Source of the DNA: a bacterium
GTDB taxonomy: Bacteria; Zhuqueibacterota; Zhuqueibacteria; Residuimicrobiales; Oceaniaggregativiventaceae
Reading direction: 5' to 3'
NCBI GenBank assembly: GCA_029565675.1
Contig: JAKQNP010000008.1
Location: 124,001 to 188,000 of the forward strand
Length of the DNA stretch: 64,000 nucleotides
In this document: in pieces, positions 26,627 to 35,414 of the stretch
Position numbering within the stretch: position 1 is the stretch's first letter
How the letters are laid out: each line of letters begins with the position of its first letter
Made by a program: the position numbers and the translations under genes
Notes under the pieces: model-generated
The model's input: only the letters and a program-made list of their open reading frames with translations
Told to the model about the DNA's origin: nothing
Database searches by the model: none

Positions 26627-29530
26627 CTACTGTTTTAAGGTCAACCTGATTTCTGTCTTTTCCCTTTCCAGCTCCAGCTGCCATTCCTTGTCCATACGGC
26701 GACAGGAGGTAACGCCGGCGATTTTATCTCGCTCGGGATTCAGGCCGTCGATGCGCAATTCAGCGGTTTGCGACGGCGCGACGGGCAGCACGGCCGTTAC
26801 CCGCATTCGGCATGGACAGGCGAATTTCAACACAAACTCCCAATCATCGAGTTTCCATTCGACATGAATCGTTCCCGCCGGTGTCGGTACATCACCGCGA
26901 GCCCAGGTCAAATCGACCGGCTGTGGCGCGATGTGCACGGCCTTAAAGCCGGGCTCTGCCGGCGAGACGCCGAGCTGGTAGCGGCTGAGAAAATAGGTCG
27001 GCGCAGCCGACCAGGCATGGCAGTGGCTGCGGGTAGGCACATCTTTTTCGAATCCGGGAAAGGTTTCCCAGAACGTGGTGGCGCCGGCGTCCAGCATGAA
27101 ACCCCAGCGATCGCGGATCCACCACAGGATATCGGCCTGGCGATCCTGGTGCGCCAATTCTTCGAGCAGGAAAAAGACGGCAAAAGGACTGCCAAACCGC
27201 ACCATGAAATCCGGGGGCTTGCTCACCAATTGCTGCAATGCCTCCACATGCTCCTGCGGCACCGCAGAGTAGAGCAGCGCCAGGGTGTTGGTCTGCTGGC
27301 TGATCGTGGTGCTCGGCGCACCGTCGGCATGGATGCTGTCGACGTAACAGCCGGCTTTGTTCGACCAAAGATGGCGGTTGATGTTGTCGATCAGTTCGGC
27401 TCGCCAGTCATGCCATTGCTGCTCATCCGCAATGCCGAGCGATTTTGCCATGCGGCCGGCCCGGCGAAAGGCTTCGGCGAGAAACAAATTGTTGTGGGCG
27501 TTGATGGCATGTTCCGAGTCCATACCGGCCCAGTCGAACATGTTCCAGGCTTCGATCTGCAAAAGCCCCCACGGATTGTCGCACCGTTCCCGACAGGCGA
27601 GCAAGGTCTGTTTGACCGCCGGATAGAGATCGCGCACGGTTTGCAAGTCATCGCTATACCAGCCGTATTCCTCGATCATAAAGATCCACAACAAGCTCCA
27701 GGCGGTGAGGATGTTCTGCCAGCTGCTCGGCACCTGCGATTCAGGCAGCGGACTGCGGTAGAGCGATTCCGCCGGCAGCTGGGCGCAGCGCTGGGCGAGC
27801 GCCCATTCGCCAAAAGCCGCATAACAGACGAGCGCTTCGTTGCGGGCATCGCCGACCCAATAGGTCTGCTCATAGGTCGGACAATCGGTGAAGGTGTCTT
27901 CCATACAGCAGAGCAGCGTATGGCGGCCGACCTGCCAGATGCGGTTGAGCCGATCATCCGAGCACTGAAAACTGCCGCGGAATTCCGCCGGATAGGTTGC
28001 GAACAGAGTCCGGATCGCGCCGATCTGCACTGCGGCCGGGCGGTTGCGGATGGTGAGGGCGGCGTAGCGGAATCCCCGCCGCCATTCGCTGGTAAAGCGC
28101 TGCGTGCCGTCGCGGCTGATGTAGCGAAAGGACGAGCGGTTGCTGTAGGTTTCCTGGCGCACGCCGTCATTGATGGCCTCGAAGAAAAAGAAATCAAAGA
28201 TAACCCCGGCCGGTGCGGAGACGACAAACTCGGTGTAGCCTATCAACTCCTGACCGAAATCGAGCAAGAGTTCCACATGGTCATCCCCGGCAGGGACAGT
28301 GGTCCACCCGGCGTTGTCTGCCAACAGAGCGGTCGGTTGTTGAACCGCCGGTGCACCGGGCAAAGCGGTTTGGGAATAACAGAGATTCCAAATATCGGCG
28401 GTCATTTCTTCAGCGCCGGCAGTGGTGAAATTCCACAGCTCGGGATAGGCTTGCCAGCGGCTCGGGTCCAATAATTCGGTCGCCACCTCCCGGGCGCTTT
28501 GCGGATCGGGGTCGAGGGGACCGAGAAGCAGCCATTTGCCTGGACCCTTGCATGGCGCGCGCAATTCAACCGGCAACGGCGCGTCGATGGCCAGGGTGAA
28601 TTCGTTGAAATGGTGTTTGCCGATCAGGTTGGCGATGAACAGGTTGCTGCCGGCTTGCAATTCGATCTCGGTGCCGTGTTTAAAGGGATGCGGAATTTCG
28701 CGTCCGTTCAGGGTCCAGGGACCGAGATAGATGGAAAACTGGCGGGGGAGCCGGGCTTTTTGTGCTTTGGGACTGATGATTTCCGTACAGATCAAGCCGC
28801 GGTAATCCTGCATATTGCTGGTGCGGTCACCCGGGCGCAGCGTCGATTTGATGTTGACCGTTTCGACCAGACCGGCGGGTTTGACCTTTTGTATGCCGAG
28901 AACGGCGATCGGGTATTGGGGGGTACGGCTCAGAAACGGAATGGTTCGCGGACACAGCTCGATCCAGGGTGCTGTGCCGACAGGGCCGATTTCCACGGCA
29001 TCCGGCCATTGTCTGTCGTCGAATCCAGGCAGCCATGCTTCCGGCGGAAAGAGTCGGGCGTCGTATTGTTCCTCGAACGGCATCTGGCAGCTGATGCGGG
29101 GAACCGCGGTCGAATAGGCCGAGAGGGGCAAAATCTTCCAGGTGCGGTCGCTGGAAATGATGAGTTTTTCGCCGCGACGATTTTCGATATCGATCTGGCA
29201 CAAGACCGCGGCGCGGCCGAGGATATAGTGAAAAGTGCCCTCGCCATAGTGCACGGCGCTGATCGCCACGGTGTTGTCGCCGATGTGCAAATACGGGGCG
29301 ATGTCGTACAAATCAAACTGCTGGCGGTGCGGAAAACTGCGCGCCGGGCCGTCACCGATCCACTGACCGTTGATCATCAGCCGATAACGGCTGTCGGCGC
29401 TGATGGCGAGCTCGGCTTTGACCGCCGGATCGGCGAGCCGAAAGGTCTTGCGAACGACCACATGCATATTGCGCGGCTGTGCATCGCCGTCGATCCAGAT
29501 CCATTTTGCTGTCCAATTGCGTTTTGGCAT
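26627..29530 (-). CDS. GH78-family alpha-L-rhamnosidase-like enzyme
   Basis: 967 residues, start behind AAGGA, no signal peptide, so cytoplasmic. The N-terminal part resembles the beta-sandwich of GH78 enzymes (AKWIWIDGDAQPRNMHVVVR, FRLADPAVKAELAISADSRY). The catalytic (alpha/alpha)6 barrel shows FTDCPTYEQTYWVGDARNE, matching the family block in which Asp and Glu are catalytic, then EYGWYSDDLQTVRDLYP. The C-terminal beta domain follows (AEPGFKAVHIAPQPVDLTWA). It should release terminal alpha-L-rhamnose or a similar sugar from imported oligosaccharides. It is the last gene of a four-gene minus-strand cluster. Rhamnose specificity is inferred. Confidence 0.86.
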   Translation of the reverse strand: MPKRNWTAKWIWIDGDAQPRNMHVVVRKTFRLADPAVKAELAISADSRYRLMINGQWIGDGPARSFPHRQQFDLYDIAPYLHIGDNTVAISAVHYGEGTFHYILGRAAVLCQIDIENRRGEKLIISSDRTWKILPLSAYSTAVPRISCQMPFEEQYDARLFPPEAWLPGFDDRQWPDAVEIGPVGTAPWIELCPRTIPFLSRTPQYPIAVLGIQKVKPAGLVETVNIKSTLRPGDRTSNMQDYRGLICTEIISPKAQKARLPRQFSIYLGPWTLNGREIPHPFKHGTEIELQAGSNLFIANLIGKHHFNEFTLAIDAPLPVELRAPCKGPGKWLLLGPLDPDPQSAREVATELLDPSRWQAYPELWNFTTAGAEEMTADIWNLCYSQTALPGAPAVQQPTALLADNAGWTTVPAGDDHVELLLDFGQELIGYTEFVVSAPAGVIFDFFFFEAINDGVRQETYSNRSSFRYISRDGTQRFTSEWRRGFRYAALTIRNRPAAVQIGAIRTLFATYPAEFRGSFQCSDDRLNRIWQVGRHTLLCCMEDTFTDCPTYEQTYWVGDARNEALVCYAAFGEWALAQRCAQLPAESLYRSPLPESQVPSSWQNILTAWSLLWIFMIEEYGWYSDDLQTVRDLYPAVKQTLLACRERCDNPWGLLQIEAWNMFDWAGMDSEHAINAHNNLFLAEAFRRAGRMAKSLGIADEQQWHDWRAELIDNINRHLWSNKAGCYVDSIHADGAPSTTISQQTNTLALLYSAVPQEHVEALQQLVSKPPDFMVRFGSPFAVFFLLEELAHQDRQADILWWIRDRWGFMLDAGATTFWETFPGFEKDVPTRSHCHAWSAAPTYFLSRYQLGVSPAEPGFKAVHIAPQPVDLTWARGDVPTPAGTIHVEWKLDDWEFVLKFACPCRMRVTAVLPVAPSQTAELRIDGLNPERDKIAGVTSCRRMDKEWQLELEREKTEIRLTLKQ

Positions 29531-29545
29531 CGTTTTCCTTGTGTG

Positions 29546-30922
29546 CTAGATTCTTCGCATCGAGGATTTGCTGGCCACGCGTCCGGCAATCGAAACCGGA
29601 TCCCAAACGGGAGCTAGTTGCGGGATGTAGCTCAGATCCAGATAGGCCAGTTCTCGCGCCGTCATTCCGGCGGTCAACACCGCAGCGAGGATATTGAGGC
29701 GGTGGCCGCTTCCCGGCGGACCGCTGATTTGGGCGCCGAGCAATTTGTCGCTCTTTTTATCGCTGATCAACGCCACGGTCACGGGACGGTTGTCTGGAAT
29801 GTATTCGGAGCGATCGGGGTGGGAAATCGCCGTGGTTTGCGGATCGTAACCGGCGGCGCGCGCCTGGTCAGCATTCAAACCAGTGGCCCCCATTTCCAAA
29901 CCGAAAACGCGCACCAACGACGAGGCGAGCACGCCCGGAAAAGGATCGGCTTTGCCGCCGATGTGACTGCCGGCTGCTTGACCTTGTTTGCTCGCCACGC
30001 CGGCAAACGGAGCCCACACCGGTTTCCGGGTCAGCAGGTGAATCGATTCGCAGCAATCGCCGACCGCATAGGTGTTGAGGCGATCGGTTTGCTGATAGCG
30101 GTCGACGTGAATTGCACCGCTTTTGCCCAGCGGAATATTGGCTGCTTGGGCCAAAGAGACCTCGGGTTCGATGCCGACGGCGATAAACAGCAAGTCACAC
30201 GGCAGCGGGGGTTGGTCCTTTACCTCGACCTGGTCGATATGCCCGTCCCGGCACCTGACGCCGGTGACACTGCAGTTGCAGTGCAAGGCGATGTCGTGTT
30301 GTTGAACGGTTTGGATCAGAGGCTCGACCAGCGCTTCTGACCAGGCTGCAAACGGTCGCGATGCCTGTTCGACAATCGCCGTTCGAATTCCCCGTTCATG
30401 GAGCGCTTCGGCGATTTCCAGGCCGATATAACCGGCTCCCACCACCACCGCCTGTCTGACCGGGTGCTGGTCGAGATAGGTTTTTAGCCGTTCGGCGTCG
30501 GCATAGGTTCGCAAAGTGAACAGATTGTCCGCTTTTTCCTGGGCCCAGGCAGGAATTCGCGGTCGCGAACCGGTCGCCAGAACGAGTTTGTTGTAAGGCT
30601 GTTCAAAGATCTCTCCGCTTTGCAGATCGCGCGCGACCACCATTCGTTTGACCGCATTGATTTCAAGCGCTTCGCAGCGGTTGCGGATGCAAATTTGGCG
30701 CTCCTTTTCCAGCTCGGCGGGGGGACGGCCTGCCACAAGAGTCTGGTCCACCTGGCCGGCGATGTACAACGGCAGACCACAGGAAGCATAGGCGCTGTGG
30801 CTGGTGCGCTCGATTACGGTCACTTGCCATTGCGGATCGAGACGTTTGGCGCGGCCGGCCGCGCTGAGACCGGCATCATTGCCGCCGATCACAACCAGTG
30901 ATTTGCTATGGGTAATTGCCAT
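29546..30922 (-). CDS. FAD/NAD(P)-dependent disulfide reductase, CoA-disulfide reductase/NADH oxidase type
   Basis: 458 residues; the ATG at 30922 follows AAGGA. The FAD-binding site is LVVIGGNDAGLSAAGRAKRL, the single redox cysteine C48 lies in YASCGLPLYIAG, and the NAD(P)-binding motif is VVVGAGYIGLEIAEALHERG. The C-terminal dimerisation domain is present. The single Cys in this context is diagnostic of the CoA-disulfide reductase, NADH oxidase and peroxidase group. Its physiological role may be thiol-disulfide recycling or peroxide reduction. It sits inside the sugar cluster, only 15 bases before the GH78 gene, which is unusual company for this enzyme. Confidence 0.88.
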   Translation of the reverse strand: MAITHSKSLVVIGGNDAGLSAAGRAKRLDPQWQVTVIERTSHSAYASCGLPLYIAGQVDQTLVAGRPPAELEKERQICIRNRCEALEINAVKRMVVARDLQSGEIFEQPYNKLVLATGSRPRIPAWAQEKADNLFTLRTYADAERLKTYLDQHPVRQAVVVGAGYIGLEIAEALHERGIRTAIVEQASRPFAAWSEALVEPLIQTVQQHDIALHCNCSVTGVRCRDGHIDQVEVKDQPPLPCDLLFIAVGIEPEVSLAQAANIPLGKSGAIHVDRYQQTDRLNTYAVGDCCESIHLLTRKPVWAPFAGVASKQGQAAGSHIGGKADPFPGVLASSLVRVFGLEMGATGLNADQARAAGYDPQTTAISHPDRSEYIPDNRPVTVALISDKKSDKLLGAQISGPPGSGHRLNILAAVLTAGMTARELAYLDLSYIPQLAPVWDPVSIAGRVASKSSMRRI

Positions 30923-30968
30923 AATCAAATTCCTTGTTTAGCCTGGATCCGGTGCGCAGCACCAGATC

Positions 30969-32225
30969 TCACAGGAGATCGATTACTTTGTTTTGCCGCC
31001 GTGCTTTTTCCGCAGCAAAGACCATGAGGTGCGACTCGAGCGATTCTTCCGGGCCGGAAAGAATCTGCTTCTGATCCCCGTCGGCGACCGCTGCGGTAAA
31101 ATGCTCCATCAGACGGTAATCGCCGCCGCCGTGGCCGCCCAGCAGAGTGGCGTGGCCGGACGATACGGGGGTTTTCGACCAGGTGTCGGAAAGAAAATCG
31201 AAGCGAGATATGGTTTCGCCGTCGCTCCACATCTCGCCGTGGGTGCCGAAAATCTGGGTTCGCCGGTGTCCGATTTCGGTAAAGGCAGTCATGGTAAACG
31301 CTGCAGTTTGCCCGCCGCAAAAATTGAGGATGACCACCTGATGATCGACCACATTGTTATCGCATTCGTAGACGCAGCGTCCATAAGGACCGTTGCGCAA
31401 AGCGTCGGCGATCGATTCGACAGTGACTGACGAGGTGAGAATGTCGTGCGGCCAGCCGGTCTCGCCTCTTGCCGCCCGCTGCAAATAGATTTTGCGGGCT
31501 GAATAAGGGCATCGAGCTTCCACTTCGGCGGGACAGTCCTGCAGGCAGCGGGTTCCCGCGTTTGGCGGTTTGGCCTGGCGGGTAAAATGAGAAAGCGCGC
31601 CGAAGGAAGCCACCGAGCGGCAGGGCTCGCCGACGATGAAGCGGATCCAGTCCAGATCATGGCAAGATTTTGCCAACAACATGAAGGTCGATTCCTTTTC
31701 GTTGCGCCAATTGCCGCGCACAAAGGAATGAGCCTGATGCCAGTAACCGACCGGTTCGAGATGCTGCAGGCTGATGATGTCGCCGATTTGATCGCTCAGG
31801 ATTTGTTCGCGCAAGTTCCGGGTCAGATCTGTATAGCGCAAGACGTGGCAGACACCGAAAAGCACGCCGCTTTTTTTAACCGCATCGATGATGCGCCGGC
31901 ACTCCTCTTCGGTTGGGGCCATGGGCTTTTCGAGCAGCAGGTGATAGCCGGCGCGCACCGCAGCGATGGCGGGTTCAGCATGCAGGTTATCCTGGGTGGC
32001 GACGATGGCGGCATCTGCAAAGCGCGGAACCGCCAGGGCGTCTTCCCAGGTGGTGAATTGCTGCCGGCCGGGAATGGCATGGCGTTCAGCCAAACGTCGG
32101 CGAAAAAAGTCGCGCGGTTCAGCGACACCGACCACTTTTGCCTTTTCCGGATGTTCACGGGCGTATTCGGCATAGGTGGTGCCCCGCGATCCACCTCCGA
32201 GGATGAGATAGGTGACGGGTTTCAT
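30969..32225 (-). CDS. Gfo/Idh/MocA-family NAD(P)-dependent oxidoreductase
   Basis: 418 residues. The Rossmann motif YLILGGGSRGTTYAEYAREH and the block LLLEKPMAPTEEECRRIID with the family EKP motif are clear. A longer C-terminal half contains a cysteine-bearing segment (NAGTRCLQDCPAEVEARC), seen in some members of sugar-acid and inositol clusters. These enzymes oxidise or reduce hydroxyl groups of sugars, inositols or their derivatives. It lies between the UroD-like and flavoprotein genes on the same strand. The ribosome-binding site is weak (GAAAGA). Confidence 0.9.
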   Translation of the reverse strand: MKPVTYLILGGGSRGTTYAEYAREHPEKAKVVGVAEPRDFFRRRLAERHAIPGRQQFTTWEDALAVPRFADAAIVATQDNLHAEPAIAAVRAGYHLLLEKPMAPTEEECRRIIDAVKKSGVLFGVCHVLRYTDLTRNLREQILSDQIGDIISLQHLEPVGYWHQAHSFVRGNWRNEKESTFMLLAKSCHDLDWIRFIVGEPCRSVASFGALSHFTRQAKPPNAGTRCLQDCPAEVEARCPYSARKIYLQRAARGETGWPHDILTSSVTVESIADALRNGPYGRCVYECDNNVVDHQVVILNFCGGQTAAFTMTAFTEIGHRRTQIFGTHGEMWSDGETISRFDFLSDTWSKTPVSSGHATLLGGHGGGDYRLMEHFTAAVADGDQKQILSGPEESLESHLMVFAAEKARRQNKVIDLL

Positions 32226-32348
32226 GTGAATCTTTCGTGTGAAGGTTATTCGGGATTGGTGCGGAGTTAAAACTCCAAATCCTTATTCGTTCACTTGGGC
32301 CGCTCGAGTCAGATCTGGCGGCAGTTGGCCGTTGGCCAACGCATGAAT

Positions 32349-33413
32349 TCAATAGGCGCCCAGGATTTTGGCAGTATTGACAATGGTGCGAAAATCGTTC
32401 AGACTGACGCTCGAAGGCACCGAGTGGTCCGACGAGAAAATATAGCCGCCGTTTTCTTTGAGCGTTGGAATCACTCTTTCCATTTCGGCACGAATCGCTT
32501 CAGGATCGTTCCACAGCACAGCGTTGATGCCGCCGTGCAGAACCAGCCGATCGCCGTATTCGGCTTTGAGCTGCAAGGGATCCATCCCGGCCTTGACTTC
32601 CAGCGGATTGAGAGCGTCCAGACCGATATCGAGCAACTCCGGGATGAGGGGCCGGATATCGCCGCATGAATGGAGGTGGGCGGGGATACCCTTTTGATGC
32701 GCCCAGTCGATGGCCCGCTGGTGGACCGGTTTGAGAAGGTTGCGGTACATATCGACGGAAAAGAACTGATGGCCCTTATAGCCCATATCGTCGGGCCACC
32801 AGATCGAATCGAAGTGCAGTCCTGCCTCCCAGACACGGTCGAGCATTTGCAGCTGGACTTCCAGCAGATGGTTGAACATCTCTTTCACCCATTCGGGATT
32901 TTCGATCAGCGCAAAGAGAATGCGTTCTGTACCGACAATCCAGGAATGGGTGACATCGAAACCGAACCACAGGGAGGCTTGAATCCAGGCTCCTTGCCGG
33001 CACCAGGTTTTGTATCGGCTTTTGAGATTGGGCCAGTCGATGCGCTCTTCGCTGGGAGCCATGCGCTCTTTATGTCGCCGCCAGGTATCCGGATCGGTGA
33101 TGGTAAAATCGAGAAATTCCGGCGTGGAGGCGGCGTGTTTCCATTGTTTTAGGGTGACTCCCCATTCGCTGGTATAGACGCGGTATTCTGCCGTGTCCTC
33201 GAGCACTTTGGTCGGCAAGCGCGGAGAGTTGTCGAGATGGATTTTTTCTACGCGGTCGAGATCGAAAAAATCGACAAAGGAGCGGTCTTTGGGCAAGCCT
33301 TCTTTTTGCCAGCGTTCGATGGTGGCATCCCAAGGGTCATCGATAATGGGAATTCGGTCGGCTTCCTGGTGTTTAAAGATACGGGAGAATCTCTCTTTGC
33401 TGTTCATCAGCAT
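32349..33413 (-). CDS. Uroporphyrinogen decarboxylase-like (UroD/MtaA superfamily) protein of sugar cluster
   Basis: 354 residues; AGGA precedes the ATG at 33413, and a second ATG two codons on is also possible. The TIM-barrel superfamily is shown by MNSKERFSRIFKHQEADRIP at the start, WWPDDMGYKGHQFFSVDMYR, PAHLHSCGDIRPLIPELLDI and GLDALNPLEVKAGMD, the last typical of UroD/methyltransferase MtaA relatives. The HSCGD motif suggests metal binding as in cobamide-dependent methyltransferases. True heme synthesis is unlikely, as no other heme gene is nearby. UroD-like proteins recur in carbohydrate clusters of several phyla with undefined roles. It is the first gene of the minus-strand cluster. Confidence 0.85.
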   Translation of the reverse strand: MLMNSKERFSRIFKHQEADRIPIIDDPWDATIERWQKEGLPKDRSFVDFFDLDRVEKIHLDNSPRLPTKVLEDTAEYRVYTSEWGVTLKQWKHAASTPEFLDFTITDPDTWRRHKERMAPSEERIDWPNLKSRYKTWCRQGAWIQASLWFGFDVTHSWIVGTERILFALIENPEWVKEMFNHLLEVQLQMLDRVWEAGLHFDSIWWPDDMGYKGHQFFSVDMYRNLLKPVHQRAIDWAHQKGIPAHLHSCGDIRPLIPELLDIGLDALNPLEVKAGMDPLQLKAEYGDRLVLHGGINAVLWNDPEAIRAEMERVIPTLKENGGYIFSSDHSVPSSVSLNDFRTIVNTAKILGAY

Positions 33414-33754
33414 TGATTCCTGCTAAGCGGAACTTTTTGCCTTCCAACGGCTTTAAGAATTTGAATGTTTGCCTACAATATAACATCGCCGCAGAAACAT
33501 GCAACAGCTTTCTCGGGTGCGAATCGACAGTTTGGTCGAAACAGCTGCCTATTTTCGTCGAAGAGGCAGGTCGGCGGCAAGGGTGATCAGGTTTTTACGA
33601 TCGAAAGAGGTGCGATCTGCGGGTAAATCGGTCTTTGCCGTCACTTCAGCGATAAGATTGGTTTTTGGCACGCAATTTGAAGGTTGTCAGCAGGTGTTGT
33701 TAAGTTGCCAAACGGGTAATTGATGCGAACAGCTAATTTTACAAGAGGGTAGTC
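33414..33754. other. Divergent intergenic region upstream of the UroD-like gene
   Basis: 341 bases between the divergent UroD-like gene and the small secreted protein gene. A minus-strand promoter is proposed at 33477-33504. No convincing promoter for the plus-strand gene, no structured RNA and no gene were recognised in the rest. Confidence 0.5.
33477..33504 (-). promoter_or_regulatory. Possible promoter of the UroD-like/sugar cluster
   Basis: On the minus strand, TTGCAT (33499-33504) and TATATT (33477-33482) are separated by 16 bases, about 64 bases upstream of the UroD-like start. It resembles the TATATT promoters elsewhere in the window. Confidence 0.42.
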
Positions 33755-34129
33755 ATGATCACTAAAATTTTTCCGATGCTTGTTGCGGCGATGCTCTTTG
33801 CGCTGGGAGCAGCATGGGCATGTGAAATAACCGTCACCAATGATGGCGAGGCCAAAGAGTTTTATTCAATAGGTGACCAGGTAATTTTGAAAGTCACGGT
33901 GGTTTTAACCCACAGAAATTGCCGCGAAGGCATCGATGCAACCAAGTTTCAACCCGAAGGATTGGAAATTTTGGGAGCAACTCCCTGGAAAGAGACCAAC
34001 CGCAACACCTATGAGCGGCTGATCAAAGCCGAAATCGACAGCGCTGCCGAAAATGAGGCGATTCTGCACGCGCGCCGGACCTGCAACAAAGAAGGCGGCT
34101 ATGGAGCCATCAAGCTGTTGATCAAGTAG
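33755..34129 (+). CDS. Small secreted Cys-containing protein of unknown function
   Basis: 124 residues, start behind AAGAGGG. The signal peptide (MITKIFPMLVAAMLFALGAA) is followed by about 100 residues of probable beta structure: CEITVTNDGE, YSIGDQVILKVTVVLTHRNC, LEILGATPWKETNRNTYE and HARRTCNKEGGYG. The three cysteines are C23 (at the likely cleavage site), C56 (THRNC) and C110 (RRTC). It sits 14 bases before a 4Fe-4S membrane protein gene and is probably co-expressed. An immunoglobulin-like periplasmic protein that binds a metal or docks to the redox protein is conceivable, but I do not recognise a family. Confidence 0.7.
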   Translation: MITKIFPMLVAAMLFALGAAWACEITVTNDGEAKEFYSIGDQVILKVTVVLTHRNCREGIDATKFQPEGLEILGATPWKETNRNTYERLIKAEIDSAAENEAILHARRTCNKEGGYGAIKLLIK

Positions 34130-34143
34130 ACAAGGATGGCGAT

Positions 34144-35067
34144 GTGCGATATCGAATCGTGTTTCTGTTGATTGTTTTAATCGTTCTGTTGCCTGCAGCG
34201 CCCTACCCGGTATGGTCGCAAGAGGAGATCGAATGGGGGGCTCTGGACGAACAAACCGTTGTCCTCGGTGAGGATTCCAACCCGATCCAACCCGATTCGC
34301 GGCACAGCGGTTTTTATTATGCCATCGGTGCGATTGCCGCTGCAGCTCTGGCGGGAGTGCTGTTGCGCTATAGCTGGTTCCGCCGTCTGCGCCCGTTGAT
34401 CCTGTTGACAAGTTTGATCGTGCTCGGTTTCTTCAATGGCGGTTGTCCGTGCATGATTTCGAGCATGCAGAATTTTGTGCTGTGGTCGTTCGGTGAATCC
34501 GTGCGGGTGCACAGCCTGTTCTGGTTTCTCGCTTTGCTTCCATTGACCTATTTCCTGGGCCGTGTTTGGTGCGGCTGGATCTGTCACCTGGGTGCGTTGC
34601 AAGAATTTTTGCATCGCAGCCCTTTGTCAAAGTTCCGCAGTCGGCGAAGTCAAAAGATTCTGCGCGCCATGCGATGGATTTTGTTCGTTCTTTTGATCGT
34701 GCAATTGGCGATCACCCGCAACAATATTTTTATCCACTATGATCCTTTTAAGGTGGTTTTTAACCTTTTTTCCGCCAACCATCTGGGATGGTGGCTGGTT
34801 GCACTATTGTTGCTGAGCTCGCTTTTTATCTACCGGCCTTTTTGTCAGGGTGCTTGTCCGGTCGGTCTGATTCTCAGCTGGGTCAGCCGCCTTCCCGGGG
34901 CCTACAAACTGTCCACCAACTGCAAATGCACGGACTGCGGGGTCTGTGCGAGGCACTGTCCCACCGGGGCCATCGCCTCAAATCGCGAGTTCGATTCCGG
35001 CGAGTGCGTGATGTGCGGTGTGTGCCTGGATTGCTGCAAAAAAAACGCGATTGAATCCCACCGGTGA
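34144..35067 (+). CDS. Membrane 4Fe-4S ferredoxin-type protein (NapH/NosR/YccM-like)
   Basis: 307 residues from a GTG at 34144 preceded by AAGGAT. It has a signal-anchor, several membrane helices, and the paired motifs VWCGWICHLG (C143, C147) and PFCQGACPVG (C234, C238) typical of NapH/NosR-like quinol-dehydrogenase-associated proteins. Two [4Fe-4S] ferredoxin motifs follow (C262-C265-C268-C272 and C288-C291-C294-C298). A further NGGCPCMISSMQN pair (C101, C103) is less usual. These proteins pass electrons from the quinone pool or cytoplasm to periplasmic acceptors. The immediate upstream partner is the small secreted Cys protein. Its electron acceptor is unknown. Confidence 0.85.
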   Translation: MRYRIVFLLIVLIVLLPAAPYPVWSQEEIEWGALDEQTVVLGEDSNPIQPDSRHSGFYYAIGAIAAAALAGVLLRYSWFRRLRPLILLTSLIVLGFFNGGCPCMISSMQNFVLWSFGESVRVHSLFWFLALLPLTYFLGRVWCGWICHLGALQEFLHRSPLSKFRSRRSQKILRAMRWILFVLLIVQLAITRNNIFIHYDPFKVVFNLFSANHLGWWLVALLLLSSLFIYRPFCQGACPVGLILSWVSRLPGAYKLSTNCKCTDCGVCARHCPTGAIASNREFDSGECVMCGVCLDCCKKNAIESHR

Positions 35068-35414
35068 TGTTTCCGCGCGAACCGCAAGAGCGGAAAAAGT
35101 GGCCGCCCTTGTGCGCGGTCCATACAAGATAGCCCAATCCCAACAATTTGCCCGCTGTTTTGCTCTCCGTATAAATGTCGAACCAATTGTGTCCCATCAT
35201 GGCGCATCATCCAAGTCAGCTGCAACAACAACGGCAAAAATCCGGAGGATCTCGCGGTCAGACGGGGCACTCCGGATGCAGAATAATTGTTTTGTGTCTG
35301 GATAATCATTATATTGGACAAACATGGACTCGATCAGAACAACCAGTAACCCCTGGTTTTCTTGGTTATTTTTTTTATGATGCGCATGGCATTTATCGTG
35401 GAGACAGGCGATTC
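35068..35414. other. Intergenic region upstream of cardiolipin synthase
   Basis: 347 bases containing the promoter at 35287-35315. A frame on the opposite strand covering 34902-35321 mirrors the ferredoxin motifs and was rejected. No other gene or RNA was recognised. Confidence 0.55.
35287..35315 (+). promoter_or_regulatory. Sigma70-like promoter of the cardiolipin synthase gene
   Basis: TTGTTT (35287-35292), a 17-bp spacer and TATATT (35310-35315), 100 bases before the ATG at 35415. Confidence 0.55.

Noticed and set aside
26768-28474. 568-residue open frame on the plus strand
   Set aside because: It is antisense to the GH78 gene, lacks recognisable motifs and reflects codon usage of the opposite strand.
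34902-35321. 139-residue minus-strand frame with RHTPHITHS
   Set aside because: This phrase is the usual antisense reading of ferredoxin Cys motifs and is a known type of spurious frame.
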